Shown: positions 44,169 through 53,527, counted from the first letter of the stretch. The stretch: 64,000 bases of DNA from Hyphomicrobium_A sp963782555 (GCA_963782555.1 CAWAKB010000001.1:496001-560000), one strand, 5' to 3'. Translations and numbers: made by a program. Notes: generated by a model from the sequence alone, not told the origin.

Positions 44169-45551
44169 ATGACGACCCGTCAAGAAGGCGCGCCAAGCCC
44201 TCACGTGCGCTCGCGCGACGACTTGGTCGCTTGGATCGCGGAGGGCGAGAAGCCGCGCGGTGACTGGAGGATCGGAACCGAGCACGAGAAGTTCGTGTTC
44301 CACACCGGCGATCTGACGCCGGTGCCCTACGAGGGCGAGCGCTCGATCCGCGCCCTGATGGAGGCCCTGATTGCCCGCTTCGGATGGGAGCCCATCATGG
44401 AGGGCGACAACATCATCGCCCTGAAGCGGGCCGACGGCGATCCGGGTGGCACCATCAGCCTGGAGCCCGGCGGCCAGTTCGAGCTGTCGGGGCGCCCCAC
44501 CGCCACGCTGCACGAGACCTCGGAGGAGACGCAGGACCACTTCTACGAGATCCTGAGCGTGGGCGAGGCGCTGGGCATCGGCTTCCTGGGGTTGGGCTTC
44601 TCGCCCAAGTGGACGCTCGCCGAGACGCCGCGCATGCCCAAGGCGCGCTACGAGATCATGACGCGCTACATGCCCAAAGTGGGCACGCGCGGCCTCGACA
44701 TGATGTACCGGACCGCGACCATCCAGGTGAACCTCGACTTCGAGAGCGAGGCCGACATGGTCAAGAAGCTCAGGGTGTCGCTGGCGCTGCAGCCGATCGC
44801 CTCGGCGCTGTTTGCCGCCTCGCCCTTCACCGAGGGGCGCCTCAATGGCTTTAAATCGATGCGCTCCGAGGTGTGGCGCGACGTCGATCCCGCACGCACC
44901 GGCTTGCTCCCGTTCGCGTACGAGCCCGGCATGGGCTATGAGCGCTACGTCGACTACGCGCTGCAAGTGCCCATGTACTTCGTCTATCGCGACGGCCGCT
45001 ACATCGACGCCTCCGGTGCCTCGTTCAAGGACTTCATGGAGGGGCGCCTGCCGGCGCTCCCGGGCGAGCGGCCGACGCTCGATGACTGGTCGGATCATCT
45101 GACCACGCTCTTTCCCGAGGTGCGCTTGAAGCGCTTTCTGGAGATGCGCGGGGCCGACGGCGGACCCTGGCAACGCATCTGCGCGCTCTCCGCCCTGTGG
45201 GTCGGCCTGCTCTACGACAAGGACGCGCTCGAATCCGCCTGGCAGCTGGTCAAGGACTGGACGGCGGAAGAGCGCGAGGCGTTGCGGGCAGCCGTGCCGC
45301 AGAGCGCGCTTGCAACCCCGTTTCGCGCAACGACCGTGCAGGCGATTGCGCGCGAGGTCTTGCGCATTTCGCACAAGGGGCTGAGGGCGCGGGCAAAAGT
45401 CAACCGGGCTAGCCAGGACGAGTTGGTCTATCTGGAGCCGCTGCACCGGGTGGCCGCCAATGGGCGCACGCTTGCCGATGAGCTGATCGCGCGGTTCGAA
45501 GGACCCTGGCACGGGGACATTGACCACGTCTTTGAAGAATATGCCTTTTAG
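44169..45551 (+). CDS. gshA: Glutamate-cysteine ligase, plant/alphaproteobacterial (GCS2) type
   Basis: The 460-residue product carries the GCS2 pattern: WRIGTEHEKFVFH, ITSLEPGGQFELSG-like ISLEPGGQFELSGRP, GLGFSPKWTLAETPRMPKAR, then TRGLDMMYRTATIQVNLDF, SPFTEGRLNGFKSMRSEVWR and RYVDYALQVPMYFVYRDG. It makes gamma-glutamylcysteine, the first step of glutathione synthesis, in the cytoplasm. The C-terminal half keeps the Cys-poor alphaproteobacterial form. Single gene. Confidence 0.96.
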   Translation: MTTRQEGAPSPHVRSRDDLVAWIAEGEKPRGDWRIGTEHEKFVFHTGDLTPVPYEGERSIRALMEALIARFGWEPIMEGDNIIALKRADGDPGGTISLEPGGQFELSGRPTATLHETSEETQDHFYEILSVGEALGIGFLGLGFSPKWTLAETPRMPKARYEIMTRYMPKVGTRGLDMMYRTATIQVNLDFESEADMVKKLRVSLALQPIASALFAASPFTEGRLNGFKSMRSEVWRDVDPARTGLLPFAYEPGMGYERYVDYALQVPMYFVYRDGRYIDASGASFKDFMEGRLPALPGERPTLDDWSDHLTTLFPEVRLKRFLEMRGADGGPWQRICALSALWVGLLYDKDALESAWQLVKDWTAEEREALRAAVPQSALATPFRATTVQAIAREVLRISHKGLRARAKVNRASQDELVYLEPLHRVAANGRTLADELIARFEGPWHGDIDHVFEEYAF

Positions 45552-45720
45552 GCCAAGAATTGGGCAAGCGTGGTGCCGCCTAGCCCTGGCGCGGTGGTTC
45601 AGCTTGTGTTCATGCTAAGCGGCCTTAAATGGGACACGCGGGTGAGGGAAAGGCCAAAATCCTTGGACGTCCATTGCAACGGGACGTAAGGCCCCGCGTG
45701 CTCCTCTTGGCGACGGGAGA

Positions 45721-45942
45721 ATGGATGTGCTCGAACGCAGGCTGACTTGGGCGCTGGGCGCGCTCGCCGTCGCGGCGACGGTGCTCGCGGGCGCTAGTCT
45801 CTTCTGGGTCGACCCGGCTGCCGCGGACGGTTGCGCCGCCCGTTGCCGCAGCGCCTACAATCAATGCCGCATTCTCACCAAGGGTTCGTCCTCCTGCGAG
45901 GGGGAGTTCACCCGCTGCATGCAGGGCTGCCGCCACAGGTAG
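45721..45942 (+). CDS. Small exported cysteine-rich protein with symmetric Cys spacing
   Basis: A 73-residue frame starts at ATG 45721 (GGGAGA abuts it, so GTG 45727 is an alternative). A hydrophobic segment LTWALGALAVAATVLAGASL ends near AAADG, so it is a signal peptide or anchor. The remaining 36 residues have six Cys spaced C-x3-C-x6-C-x9-C-x6-C-x3-C, which is mirror-symmetric. Two short helices joined by three disulfides (a helical hairpin) would fit. No family recognised. It converges with lutC, 17 bases apart. Confidence 0.6.
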   Translation: MDVLERRLTWALGALAVAATVLAGASLFWVDPAAADGCAARCRSAYNQCRILTKGSSSCEGEFTRCMQGCRHR

Positions 45943-45959
45943 CGCGCACCCGCCTCGTC

Positions 45960-46637
45960 TCATTCCGGTTTTTGTTGCGGCCCGACCACGAGGACGGCCA
46001 GCCGGCGCGGCCCGTGCGCCCCCATAACGATCTTGCCGCCGATGTCGCCGGTGCGCGACGGCCCCGACACGAGATTGAGCGTGCGCGGCAGCGGCCCGAG
46101 CGCGTCGAGACGCTCCATCGCCTGCTCGTAGCTTCCCACAATCGTGTCCGCGGTGACGACGACGAGGTGCGTATCCGGCACGAAGGCGAGCGTGACCGGG
46201 TTGTCAGGGCCTGAGGCCAGCACCAGCGTGCCCGTCTCAGCCACGCCCGCGACCGCGTGCGAGAGCCCGGCGCTGTCGTCGGCTTGTGCCGGCCCCGTCT
46301 CGCGCGCGAGGCCGGGCGTGCCCTCCCATGGCAGCGCCGCAAGATAGGGATCGGCGCCGGTGCGCATCCGCAGCGGCAAGCTTCGCGTCTCCAGATAGTT
46401 CGCAACCGCAGCTGGGATCCGTGATGGTTCCGCCACGGCCACGATATCGGCGCCCTGAGCGGCAAGCGCGTTCTCGAACATCGCCGCGAGCTCGGGCGCG
46501 GGACGTAGGCTGCGTGCCGGGATCGGATGGTGCGGGGCGTCCGCAAGCCGGCCTGCGACCGCGCTGCGGCGCTCAAGATCGGCAAGGTCGGCGCCGAGCG
46601 CGTTGCGAATTCTGCCGAGGATCTGCGTGCGGCTCAT
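45960..46637 (-). CDS. lutC: LutC/YkgG-type subunit of the L-lactate oxidation complex
   Basis: The 225-residue protein has the LUD domain: MSRTQILGRIRNALGAD at the start, GVAETGTLVLASGPDNPVTL, FVPDTHLVVVTADTIVGSYE, and LVSGPSRTGDIGGKIVMGAHGPRRLAVLVV at the end. LutC is the third component of the LutABC iron-sulfur system that oxidises L-lactate to pyruvate. The start ATG 46637 overlaps the lutB stop by 4 bases, making it the last gene of the operon. Confidence 0.93.
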   Translation of the reverse strand: MSRTQILGRIRNALGADLADLERRSAVAGRLADAPHHPIPARSLRPAPELAAMFENALAAQGADIVAVAEPSRIPAAVANYLETRSLPLRMRTGADPYLAALPWEGTPGLARETGPAQADDSAGLSHAVAGVAETGTLVLASGPDNPVTLAFVPDTHLVVVTADTIVGSYEQAMERLDALGPLPRTLNLVSGPSRTGDIGGKIVMGAHGPRRLAVLVVGPQQKPE

Positions 46638-48052
46638 CGCGGTGCCTCCCGCCGTCTCTTGGCCCAAAGCTGCTGGAAGGTCGGGCCCTGGGGTGCCGGT
46701 AGGTCGCGATAGCGTGTCCATCCGCCTGCGAAGGGCAGGCTGCGGAAGGCGCCGCGCGCGTGACCGAGCCGGCCGAGCAGGGCGGCACCGAGGCGACCAA
46801 GCCGGTGATAGGCGCCGGGGTGGCGGGCAAGCCCGGCCCAGGCCCGCAGCAACGCACGTTGGCGCAAGGTCGTCTCGGCGAACGAGCGTTCGCGCCAGCG
46901 GCGCAGCAAGGTCACGAGCGGGATCTCGACGGGACAGACCGCCTCGCAACGGCCGCAGAAGGTCGAGGCTTCCGCCAGCTCGCGCGTCTCCGCCGCGCCG
47001 GCGAGCGCCGGCGTCAGCACCGCTCCGATCGGGCCCGCATAGACCGACTCATAGGCGTGCCCGCCGACGGCGCGATAGACGGGGCAGTGGTTCATGCACG
47101 ACCCGCAGCGGATGCAGCGCAAGACCTCGCGCATGTTGGTGCCGAGAATCTCCGAGCGCCCATTGTCGAGCAGGACGACATGGCAGGCGGCGGCTCCATC
47201 GCGGTCTTGCGCGCGCCGCGGGCCGGTGACTAGCGTGGTGTAGGCGGTGAGCTCCTGGCCTGTTCCTGAGCGCGCCAGCAGCCGCAGCAGCGTCCACGCA
47301 TCATTCAGCGTCGGCACCACCTTCTCGATTGTGGCGAGCACGATGTGCACCTTCGGCAGCGACAGCGTCAGGTCGGCGTTGCCCTCGTTGGTGACGATGA
47401 TCGCCGAGCCGGTCGCGGCAACGAGAAAGTTGGCGCCGGTGATGCCGACGTCGCTCTTGAGAAACTTCTCGCGCAGCACGCCGCGCGCCTCCGCGACCAG
47501 GGTCTCGGGGCTCGACAGATCGCGGTCTTCAGGCAGATGGCGATGGCGGCGGCGGAAGTCGGCGGCGATGTCGTCGGGACCGAGATGGATCGCCGGTGCG
47601 ATCAGGTGACTCGGCCGCTCGCCGCGGATCTGGACGATGTACTCGCCGAGGTCGGTCTCCACCACCTCCAGCGCGGCGGCCTCGAGCCGGGCCCCGAGCC
47701 CGATCTCCTCCGATACCATCGACTTGCTCTTGGTGACGAGGCGGGCGCCGGCCTCGCGGCAGATTTCGAGCACGATATCGCACGCCTCATCGGCGGTTGC
47801 GGCCCAGTGCACGTGCGTGCCGGCCCGGTCCGCGTTGCGCTCGAAGGCCTCGAGATAGAGGTCGAGATGGTTGAGCGCGTGATCCTTGATGTCGCGTCCG
47901 ATGCGGCGCAGGGCGTCGAACTCGGGCAGCGCCGCCTTGGCGCGCGCATGCGCCGCCGCAAAGCCCGAGGGCATCTCAGCCAGCGCGCGTTGCAGCGTGG
48001 CGTCGGCGAGCGCCGCCGTCGCCTTGGCTGAGAAGGAGCGGGCCGACGTCAT
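46634..48052 (-). CDS. lutB: LutB/YkgF-type iron-sulfur subunit of the L-lactate oxidation complex
   Basis: The 472-residue protein has an N-terminal LUD domain (SKSMVSEEIGLGARLEAA, GITGANFLVAATGSAIIVTN) and a ferredoxin-like domain with two 4Fe-4S clusters: CIRCGSCMNHCPVY and CGRCEAVCPVEIPL. A basic C-terminus follows. In LutB the clusters carry electrons from lactate oxidation. Both junctions with lutA and lutC are ATGA overlaps, so the three proteins are made in step. Confidence 0.95.
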   Translation of the reverse strand: MTSARSFSAKATAALADATLQRALAEMPSGFAAAHARAKAALPEFDALRRIGRDIKDHALNHLDLYLEAFERNADRAGTHVHWAATADEACDIVLEICREAGARLVTKSKSMVSEEIGLGARLEAAALEVVETDLGEYIVQIRGERPSHLIAPAIHLGPDDIAADFRRRHRHLPEDRDLSSPETLVAEARGVLREKFLKSDVGITGANFLVAATGSAIIVTNEGNADLTLSLPKVHIVLATIEKVVPTLNDAWTLLRLLARSGTGQELTAYTTLVTGPRRAQDRDGAAACHVVLLDNGRSEILGTNMREVLRCIRCGSCMNHCPVYRAVGGHAYESVYAGPIGAVLTPALAGAAETRELAEASTFCGRCEAVCPVEIPLVTLLRRWRERSFAETTLRQRALLRAWAGLARHPGAYHRLGRLGAALLGRLGHARGAFRSLPFAGGWTRYRDLPAPQGPTFQQLWAKRRREAPR

Positions 48053-48843
48053 CGCGCGCTCCCGCTGGCATCTGGGCCTTGCGCGATTGCGGGCTCGCGC
48101 ATCTCACCCGCCAGCACCTCGGCGATGTGGCGGCAGGAGACGGGCGCGCCGTCGCGCTCGAGCTTGCCGGCCAGATGCATGAGGCAGCCGAGCTCGCCGG
48201 CGACGACGAGCGTCGGTGCGGCAGCGGAGATCGCCGCCGTCTTTCTTGCGGCGATCGCATTGGAGATGTCGGGATACTTCACCGAGAAGAGCCCGCCGAA
48301 CCCGCAACACGATTGCGCGTCGGCAAGCTCGACGAGCTCCAGGCCCTCAACCGCTGTGAGCAGCGCGCGCGGCTGGCGGGCGATGCCGAGCTCGCGCAGG
48401 CCCGAGCAGCCGTCGTGGCAAGCGACGCGGCCCGCGAAGGCTCCCGGCACGCTCGTGACACCGCGCACGTCGACCAGGAACGAGGTGAGCTCGTGCACCC
48501 GCTCGGCGAAGGCCCGGGCGCGGCCCTCCTGCGCGGCGTCGCCGGCAAAGAGGCCCGGGTAGTGCAGCTTTAGCATCGCTGCGCACGAGCCCGACGGCAC
48601 CACCACGTAGTCGAAGTCCTCGCACGCGGCGATGGTGCTCGCGGCTAGCGCCTTGGCGCTCTCCGCATCGCCGCTGTTGTAGGCCGGTTGGCCGCAGCAC
48701 GTCTGCGCCGCCGGCACGCCGACCTCGCAGCCGGCCGCCTCCAACAGGCGCACCGCTGCGAACCCGACCGAGGGACGCATCAGATCGACGAGGCAAGTGA
48801 CGAAAAGGGCGACGCGCGGCCGCTTGGTATCACGTCTGGTCAT
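48049..48843 (-). CDS. lutA: LutA/YkgE-type CCG-domain subunit of the L-lactate oxidation complex
   Basis: The 264-residue protein carries two CCG domains: AQTCCGQPAYNSGD at about residue 44 and AQSCCGFGGLFSVKYPDIS at about 185, with CLVDLMRPSVGFAAVRLLEA at the start. These Cys clusters bind iron-sulfur centres as in heterodisulfide reductase and GlcF. LutA works with LutB and LutC in L-lactate oxidation. A cytochrome c gene lies 48 bases upstream on the same strand. Confidence 0.94.
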   Translation of the reverse strand: MTRRDTKRPRVALFVTCLVDLMRPSVGFAAVRLLEAAGCEVGVPAAQTCCGQPAYNSGDAESAKALAASTIAACEDFDYVVVPSGSCAAMLKLHYPGLFAGDAAQEGRARAFAERVHELTSFLVDVRGVTSVPGAFAGRVACHDGCSGLRELGIARQPRALLTAVEGLELVELADAQSCCGFGGLFSVKYPDISNAIAARKTAAISAAAPTLVVAGELGCLMHLAGKLERDGAPVSCRHIAEVLAGEMREPAIAQGPDASGSAR

Positions 48844-48891
48844 CGCTGCGCCCGCTGGCTCGGGCGGCGCCGTCCTCGGCCGCCGCTGGCG

Positions 48892-49272
48892 CTACTTGTG
48901 GGTCTTCAGGAAAGCAATGAGGTCCTTGAGCTGGCCCTCGTCCTTGACGCCAGAGTAAGCCATGACGCCGCCCGGCAGGAACACATCGGGCGATTGCAGA
49001 TAGGAGGAAAGGTTTGCCTCGGTCCAGACCAAGCCGTTGCCTGCCGCCTTGTTCATGGCGTCGGAATAGCTGAAGCCGGAGACGGAGGCGGCCTTGCGCC
49101 CGACGATGCCGTTGAGCTGGGGCCCCGCCTTGTTCTTGGCCCCCGGACCGATGGCATGGCAGGCGCGGCACTGGTTGAAGACGACCTCACCTTTGGTGGC
49201 GTCTTGCGCCAATGCGGGCGCGGCAACGGCCATGACGGCGATTGCCATCGCGAGACGTAGCGTCCGTTTCAT
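48892..49272 (-). CDS. Class I c-type cytochrome, soluble periplasmic
   Basis: From ATG 49272 the protein has 126 residues. A signal peptide (MAIAVMAVAAPALA) is followed by a c2/c550-like domain with heme motif CRACHAIGPGAKNKAGPQLN and the distal Met in GGVMAYSGV. It ends GQLKDLIAFLKTHK. It carries electrons from dehydrogenases to a terminal oxidase. Because it is the gene immediately before lutABC on the same strand, it may be the dedicated acceptor of that system; that link is inference. Confidence 0.92.
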   Translation of the reverse strand: MKRTLRLAMAIAVMAVAAPALAQDATKGEVVFNQCRACHAIGPGAKNKAGPQLNGIVGRKAASVSGFSYSDAMNKAAGNGLVWTEANLSSYLQSPDVFLPGGVMAYSGVKDEGQLKDLIAFLKTHK

Positions 49273-49541
49273 GCTCTCGCTCCTCATGCTGCTCGCCACC
49301 ACAGCAAATGCAGCGGCCCCGATCAAGGGAGCATACGAATGTGATGATTGAGAAAGTCGCCTTCGTAGGCGGCCGGCGACGGGCGCCTTTCTCGGTCCGA
49401 AGATCGTCGCCAACCCTTTGAATGCAGTGTCCCTTTTGAGGCAAAAAATGTACTCGGCAAACCACCTCAAACCGTGGCGATTTTGGAAAATCGGGACACG
49501 ATCACGACGTCGGCGCTGTTGCTTTCACGCAATGGCGCGGC

Positions 49542-50555
49542 TCAGCGCGCGCCCACGACCGCCTTGGCGCCTTTGGCGCCGCCCCGGCCCTTGGCCTTGG
49601 GCGCAGCCTTGCCGAAGCCGAGGCTGGCCGGCTCCATGCCCTTATCCCAATAGGGCTCCGGGCCATAGAGCTCAGCTAGGAACTCGATCAGCACGTTGAC
49701 CTTGGCCGGCATGAACTCGCGGCAGGGGTAGACGGCGTAAATCGCCACGTTGGAGGAGCCGCGGTATTGCGGAAGCACCACCTTGAGCTCGCCGCTCTTC
49801 AGCTCCTCGCCGACGTCCCAGGTCGAGCGCAGGCCGATCCCCAGGCCTGAGCGCAACGCCTCGCGGATCAGCTCGCCCGAGTTGGAGCGGATGTTGCCGT
49901 TGGTGCGAAGGTGTCGCTGGCCTTCGGGCCCTTCCAGCCGCCACGTGTCCTGTGCACCCGCAGACAGGCAATTGTGCAGATCGAGGTCGGAGAGCGAGGT
50001 CGGCGTCCCGTGCTTCTCCAGATAGGCGGGGGAGGCGCAGATGAAGCGGTTGTCGGGCGCGATCTTGCGAGCAACGAGGGAGGAATCCTCTAATTCGCCG
50101 ATGCGGATCGCGAGATCGAAGCCGTCGCGGATGATGTCGATAAAGCTGTCGGTCAGATGGACATCGAGCTCGATGTTGGGATAGCGGGCGAGAAAGGCGT
50201 CGAGATAGGGGGCGATATGCAACCGGGCGAAGGTGGTGGGCATGGTGACCTTGAGGGCCCCACGCGGCTTGGTGTTGCGCCGGCTGACGAAGTCCTCCGC
50301 CTCCTCGCACAGGCTCAGGATGTCGACGACGCGCTTGAAATAGCCTGCTCCCGTCTCTGTCAGCGTCAGATGCCGCGTGGTGCGCTGGAAGAGGCGCGCG
50401 CCAAGTCGGTCCTCCAGTTGGCTGATGCGCTTCGATATGACGGCTGGCGACAGCCCCATCTCGCGGCCGGCTGCCGACATGTTGCCGGTGCGTGCCACGC
50501 GTGCGAATATTTCCAGATCGCTGATGGCAGTCACTTGAGCCCCTGAGAATGACAC
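49542..50555 (-). CDS. LysR-family transcriptional regulator, divergent from glcDEF
   Basis: The 337-residue protein has the LysR N-terminal helix-turn-helix (EIFARVARTGNMSAAGREMG to SPAVISKRISQLEDRLGARL and TLTETGAGYF). The effector domain starts near residue 97 (GALKVTMPTTFARLHIAPYL) and shows IELDVHLTDSFIDII. The C-terminal 28 residues are a Lys/Gly/Ala tail. It is transcribed away from glcD with about 250 bases between starts, the usual position for an autoregulated activator of glycolate genes. Confidence 0.93.
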   Translation of the reverse strand: MSFSGAQVTAISDLEIFARVARTGNMSAAGREMGLSPAVISKRISQLEDRLGARLFQRTTRHLTLTETGAGYFKRVVDILSLCEEAEDFVSRRNTKPRGALKVTMPTTFARLHIAPYLDAFLARYPNIELDVHLTDSFIDIIRDGFDLAIRIGELEDSSLVARKIAPDNRFICASPAYLEKHGTPTSLSDLDLHNCLSAGAQDTWRLEGPEGQRHLRTNGNIRSNSGELIREALRSGLGIGLRSTWDVGEELKSGELKVVLPQYRGSSNVAIYAVYPCREFMPAKVNVLIEFLAELYGPEPYWDKGMEPASLGFGKAAPKAKGRGGAKGAKAVVGAR

Positions 50556-50680
50556 TGGCTTCGACCTGTGGTTTTGGGTTGGGTTTTGGACAAAGTATCC
50601 GGCCGACGGCGCTCACCCGGAAAAACGTAACAATTGTGACGGTCGGCGACTATATGCGATCGGATCAATTTTGGAAAAGT

Positions 50681-50709
50681 TGTACTGTCGTACACTATGT
50701 TTCAGTACA
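50681..50709. promoter_or_regulatory. Inverted repeat in the LysR-glcD intergenic region, candidate operator
   Basis: TGTACTG (50681-50687) and CAGTACA (50703-50709) form perfect 7-base half-sites 15 bases apart; a further GTAC lies between them. LysR-type sites are T-N11-A dyads of this general form, located between the regulator and its target. The repeat lies about 95 bases before glcD and 125 bases before the LysR start. Confidence 0.5.
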
Positions 50710-50803
50710 GCCAGCCCGGAAGCCGGTTAAAGTCTACGCGGCGATTCCATAATCCAAACTCTGATAGGATTGGCGCTGTGAACGTTGAGCGAAGGAACTG
50801 AGC

Positions 50804-52264
50804 ATGTCGCTGTCGAGGTTGCTGGAGCCTGACCGAGACGTGCTCGCGCGCTCCGGCGCCATCATCAAGGATCTGGAGCAGCTCATCGGCGCCGACGCCG
50901 TGATCTCCGAGGAGGAGGGGCGGCGCACGTTCGAGGCCGATGCCCTGACCGCCTACCGCTGCGTGCCTCTCGCCGTGGTGCTGCCGCGCACCACCGAGGA
51001 GGTGTCGAAGGTTCTGAAATACTGCAACGATCACCGCATCAAGGTGGTGCCGCGCGGAGCCGGCACGTCGCTTTGCGGCGGTGCGCTTCCTGCTGAGGAT
51101 GCGATCGTCGTCGCCATCTCGCGCATGAACCGCGTTCTCGACGTCGATTTCGTGAACCGCACCATCAGCGTGGAGACGGGCATCACCAACCTGGCGATCA
51201 CCGAGGCGGTGTCGGCCGAAGGCTTCTTCTATGCCCCCGATCCTTCGAGCCAGCTCGCCTGCACGCTCGGCGGCAACTTGGCCATGAACTCCGGCGGTGC
51301 CCACTGCCTCAAGTACGGGGTCACCACCAACAACGTGCTGGGGCTGCGCATTGTTTTGATGAACGGCGAGATCGTGGAGATCGGCGGTCCTTATCTCGAC
51401 GCCGAAGGCTTCGATCTGTTGGCGCTCATCGTCGGCTCGGAAGGCCAGTTTGGCATCGTCACCGAGGCGACGCTGCGGATTCTCCGCAAAGCGGAGGATG
51501 CGCGTCCCATCCTCTTGGGCTTCGAATCAAGCGAGGCCGCCGGGCGCTGCGTCGCCGGCATCATCGCGTCGGGCATCCTCCCCGTCGCCATCGAGTTCAT
51601 GGACCGGCCGGCGATCGCCGTGGCCGAGGCCTACGCCAAGGCCGGCTATCCGCTCGACGTGGAGGCGCTGCTGATCGTCGAGGTGGAAGGCGCGCCCGAC
51701 GAGATCGCGCGGCTCTTGGGCGACATCGTCGAGATCGCCAAGCCCTTCCGGCCCAAGGTCGTCGAGATAAGCACCTCGCCGGAGCAGAGCGCCAGGATCT
51801 GGAAGGGACGCAAATCCGCCTTCGGTGCCATCGGCCGCATCTCCGACTACTACTGCATGGACGGCACCATTCCGCTCTCGCGCCTGCCGCAGGTGTTGAC
51901 CCGCATCTCCGAGATCTGCGCCGCCCACGGCCTGAAAGTGGCCAATGTCTTCCACGCCGGCGACGGCAATCTGCACCCGCTCATCCTCTATGACGCCAAC
52001 AAGCCGGAGGAGGCACAGAGCGCCGCGCTCGCGGGGGCCGAGATCTTGAAGGTGTGCGTCGAGGTCGGCGGCTGCCTCACCGGCGAGCACGGCGTCGGCA
52101 TCGAGAAGCGCGACCTGATGAGCGTGCAGTTCACCGAGGCCGACCTCGCGGTGCAGATGCGCATCAGAAGCGTGTTCGATCCCTTGTGGCTGCTCAATGC
52201 GGGCAAAGTCTTCCCGCTCGACGCGGCTGAGGGCCAGATCGCGCAAGCACCACGCGCCGCCTGA
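50804..52264 (+). CDS. glcD: Glycolate oxidase FAD-binding subunit GlcD
   Basis: The 486-residue protein starts at ATG 50804 after GAAGGA. The PCMH-type FAD domain has VPRGAGTSLCGGALPAEDAI and SQLACTLGGNLAMNSGGAHC, LKYGVTTNNVLGLRIVLMNG follows, and the FAD-oxidase C-terminal domain has FHAGDGNLHPLILYD, GGCLTGEHGVGIEK and a closing DPLWLLNAGKVFP. GlcD oxidises glycolate (or another 2-hydroxy acid) to glyoxylate and passes electrons via GlcF. It is the first gene of glcDEF. Confidence 0.96.
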   Translation: MSLSRLLEPDRDVLARSGAIIKDLEQLIGADAVISEEEGRRTFEADALTAYRCVPLAVVLPRTTEEVSKVLKYCNDHRIKVVPRGAGTSLCGGALPAEDAIVVAISRMNRVLDVDFVNRTISVETGITNLAITEAVSAEGFFYAPDPSSQLACTLGGNLAMNSGGAHCLKYGVTTNNVLGLRIVLMNGEIVEIGGPYLDAEGFDLLALIVGSEGQFGIVTEATLRILRKAEDARPILLGFESSEAAGRCVAGIIASGILPVAIEFMDRPAIAVAEAYAKAGYPLDVEALLIVEVEGAPDEIARLLGDIVEIAKPFRPKVVEISTSPEQSARIWKGRKSAFGAIGRISDYYCMDGTIPLSRLPQVLTRISEICAAHGLKVANVFHAGDGNLHPLILYDANKPEEAQSAALAGAEILKVCVEVGGCLTGEHGVGIEKRDLMSVQFTEADLAVQMRIRSVFDPLWLLNAGKVFPLDAAEGQIAQAPRAA

Positions 52265-52297
52265 AGCGACCCAAGCCGCCTTAAGGAGATGTTTGCA

Positions 52298-53518
52298 TTG
52301 AGCGACCTGCAAAAGCCCGCGGCCGACTGGGAGCTCCAATTCATGATTGCCGGCTGCGCCGAGAAGAGGCTGCCGATCGAGGTGATGGGCGCCGGCTCCA
52401 AGCGCGCCGTGGGGCGCCCCATCGACAGCGCCATCACCATCACCACCTCCTCGCTGAGGGGCATCACGCTCTATGAGCCGAGCGAGCTGGTGATGACGGC
52501 GCGGGTCGGAACGCCGGTGTCGCACATCGAGGCGGAGCTGGCCGCGCACGGGCAGATGCTCGCCTTCGAGCCCCTCGACGTGGCGCCCGCGGTCGGCGGT
52601 CCGCAAGGCGCCCATACCATCGGCGCGGTATTCGCTACCAACCTGTCGGGTGCGCGTCGCATTCAGGCGGGCGCGGCGCGCGATCATCTGCTCGGCATCA
52701 AGGGCGTCAACGGACGCGCCGAGATGTTCCAGTCCGGCGGGCGCGTGATGAAGAACGTGACCGGCTACGACGTGGCGCGCGGGCTCACGGGGAGCTGGGG
52801 CACGCTCGCCATTCTGACCGAGGTGACGTTCAAGGTCGTCCCCTGGCCGGAGACCGCGGCGACCATCGTCTATCTGGGCTTGCCGGATAACCTGGCGGTC
52901 GAGCTGTTGTGCGCGGCGATGGCCCAGCCGGTCGAGGTGTCGGGCGCGGTGCACTTGCAGGCCTCCGTCGCCGCCCGCCTCGGCCACTCCGGGCTCAAGA
53001 CCATGGGCAAGTCGATCACCGCCTTGCGCATCGAGAACTTCTCCACCGCCGTGGCGGGGCGCAAGCTCAGGCTCAAGGAGGCGCTCAAGGTCTACGGCAA
53101 GGCGCTGGAGCTCGACCACCGCGAGTCGCTGGAGTTCTGGGGCGAGCTGCGGCGCTTGTCGGTGATGCCCAACCGGCAGACGCTGTTATGGCGCATCTCC
53201 ACCAAGCCGACGACGGCGCCCAAGCTGGTGGCCGCCATCAAACGCTACATGCCGGCAGACGCGTTCTACGATTGGGCCGGCGGGCTCATCTGGCTCGAGG
53301 TGCCGGCCGCCGCCGACGCCGGCACCGCCGAGATCCGCCGCGCCGCGGCCATCCACGGCGGGCATGCCACCTTGATCCGCGCCGAGCCGGCCGTGCGCGC
53401 GGCCGTTGAGGTGTTCCAGCCGCTGAGCCCGCCAGTCGAGCGCTTGACGCGCGAGCTCAAAGCGGCGTTCGATCCCTCGGGAATTCTCAATCCCGGCCGC
53501 ATGTACGCCAACGTATAA
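52298..53518 (+). CDS. glcE: Glycolate oxidase subunit GlcE
   Basis: The product has about 406 residues. AAGGAG at 52283-52288 abuts ATG 52289 but is well spaced for TTG 52298, so I chose the TTG; using ATG adds three residues. A second, partial FAD-binding domain is visible: EVMGAGSKRAVGRP, LAFEPLDVAPAVGGPQGAHT and FQSGGRVMKNVTGYDVARGL, ending FDPSGILNPGRMY. GlcE lacks a full catalytic domain and acts as the partner of GlcD. The next gene starts 9 bases after the stop. Confidence 0.94.
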   Translation: MSDLQKPAADWELQFMIAGCAEKRLPIEVMGAGSKRAVGRPIDSAITITTSSLRGITLYEPSELVMTARVGTPVSHIEAELAAHGQMLAFEPLDVAPAVGGPQGAHTIGAVFATNLSGARRIQAGAARDHLLGIKGVNGRAEMFQSGGRVMKNVTGYDVARGLTGSWGTLAILTEVTFKVVPWPETAATIVYLGLPDNLAVELLCAAMAQPVEVSGAVHLQASVAARLGHSGLKTMGKSITALRIENFSTAVAGRKLRLKEALKVYGKALELDHRESLEFWGELRRLSVMPNRQTLLWRISTKPTTAPKLVAAIKRYMPADAFYDWAGGLIWLEVPAAADAGTAEIRRAAAIHGGHATLIRAEPAVRAAVEVFQPLSPPVERLTRELKAAFDPSGILNPGRMYANV

Positions 53519-53527
53519 GGGCAACCG

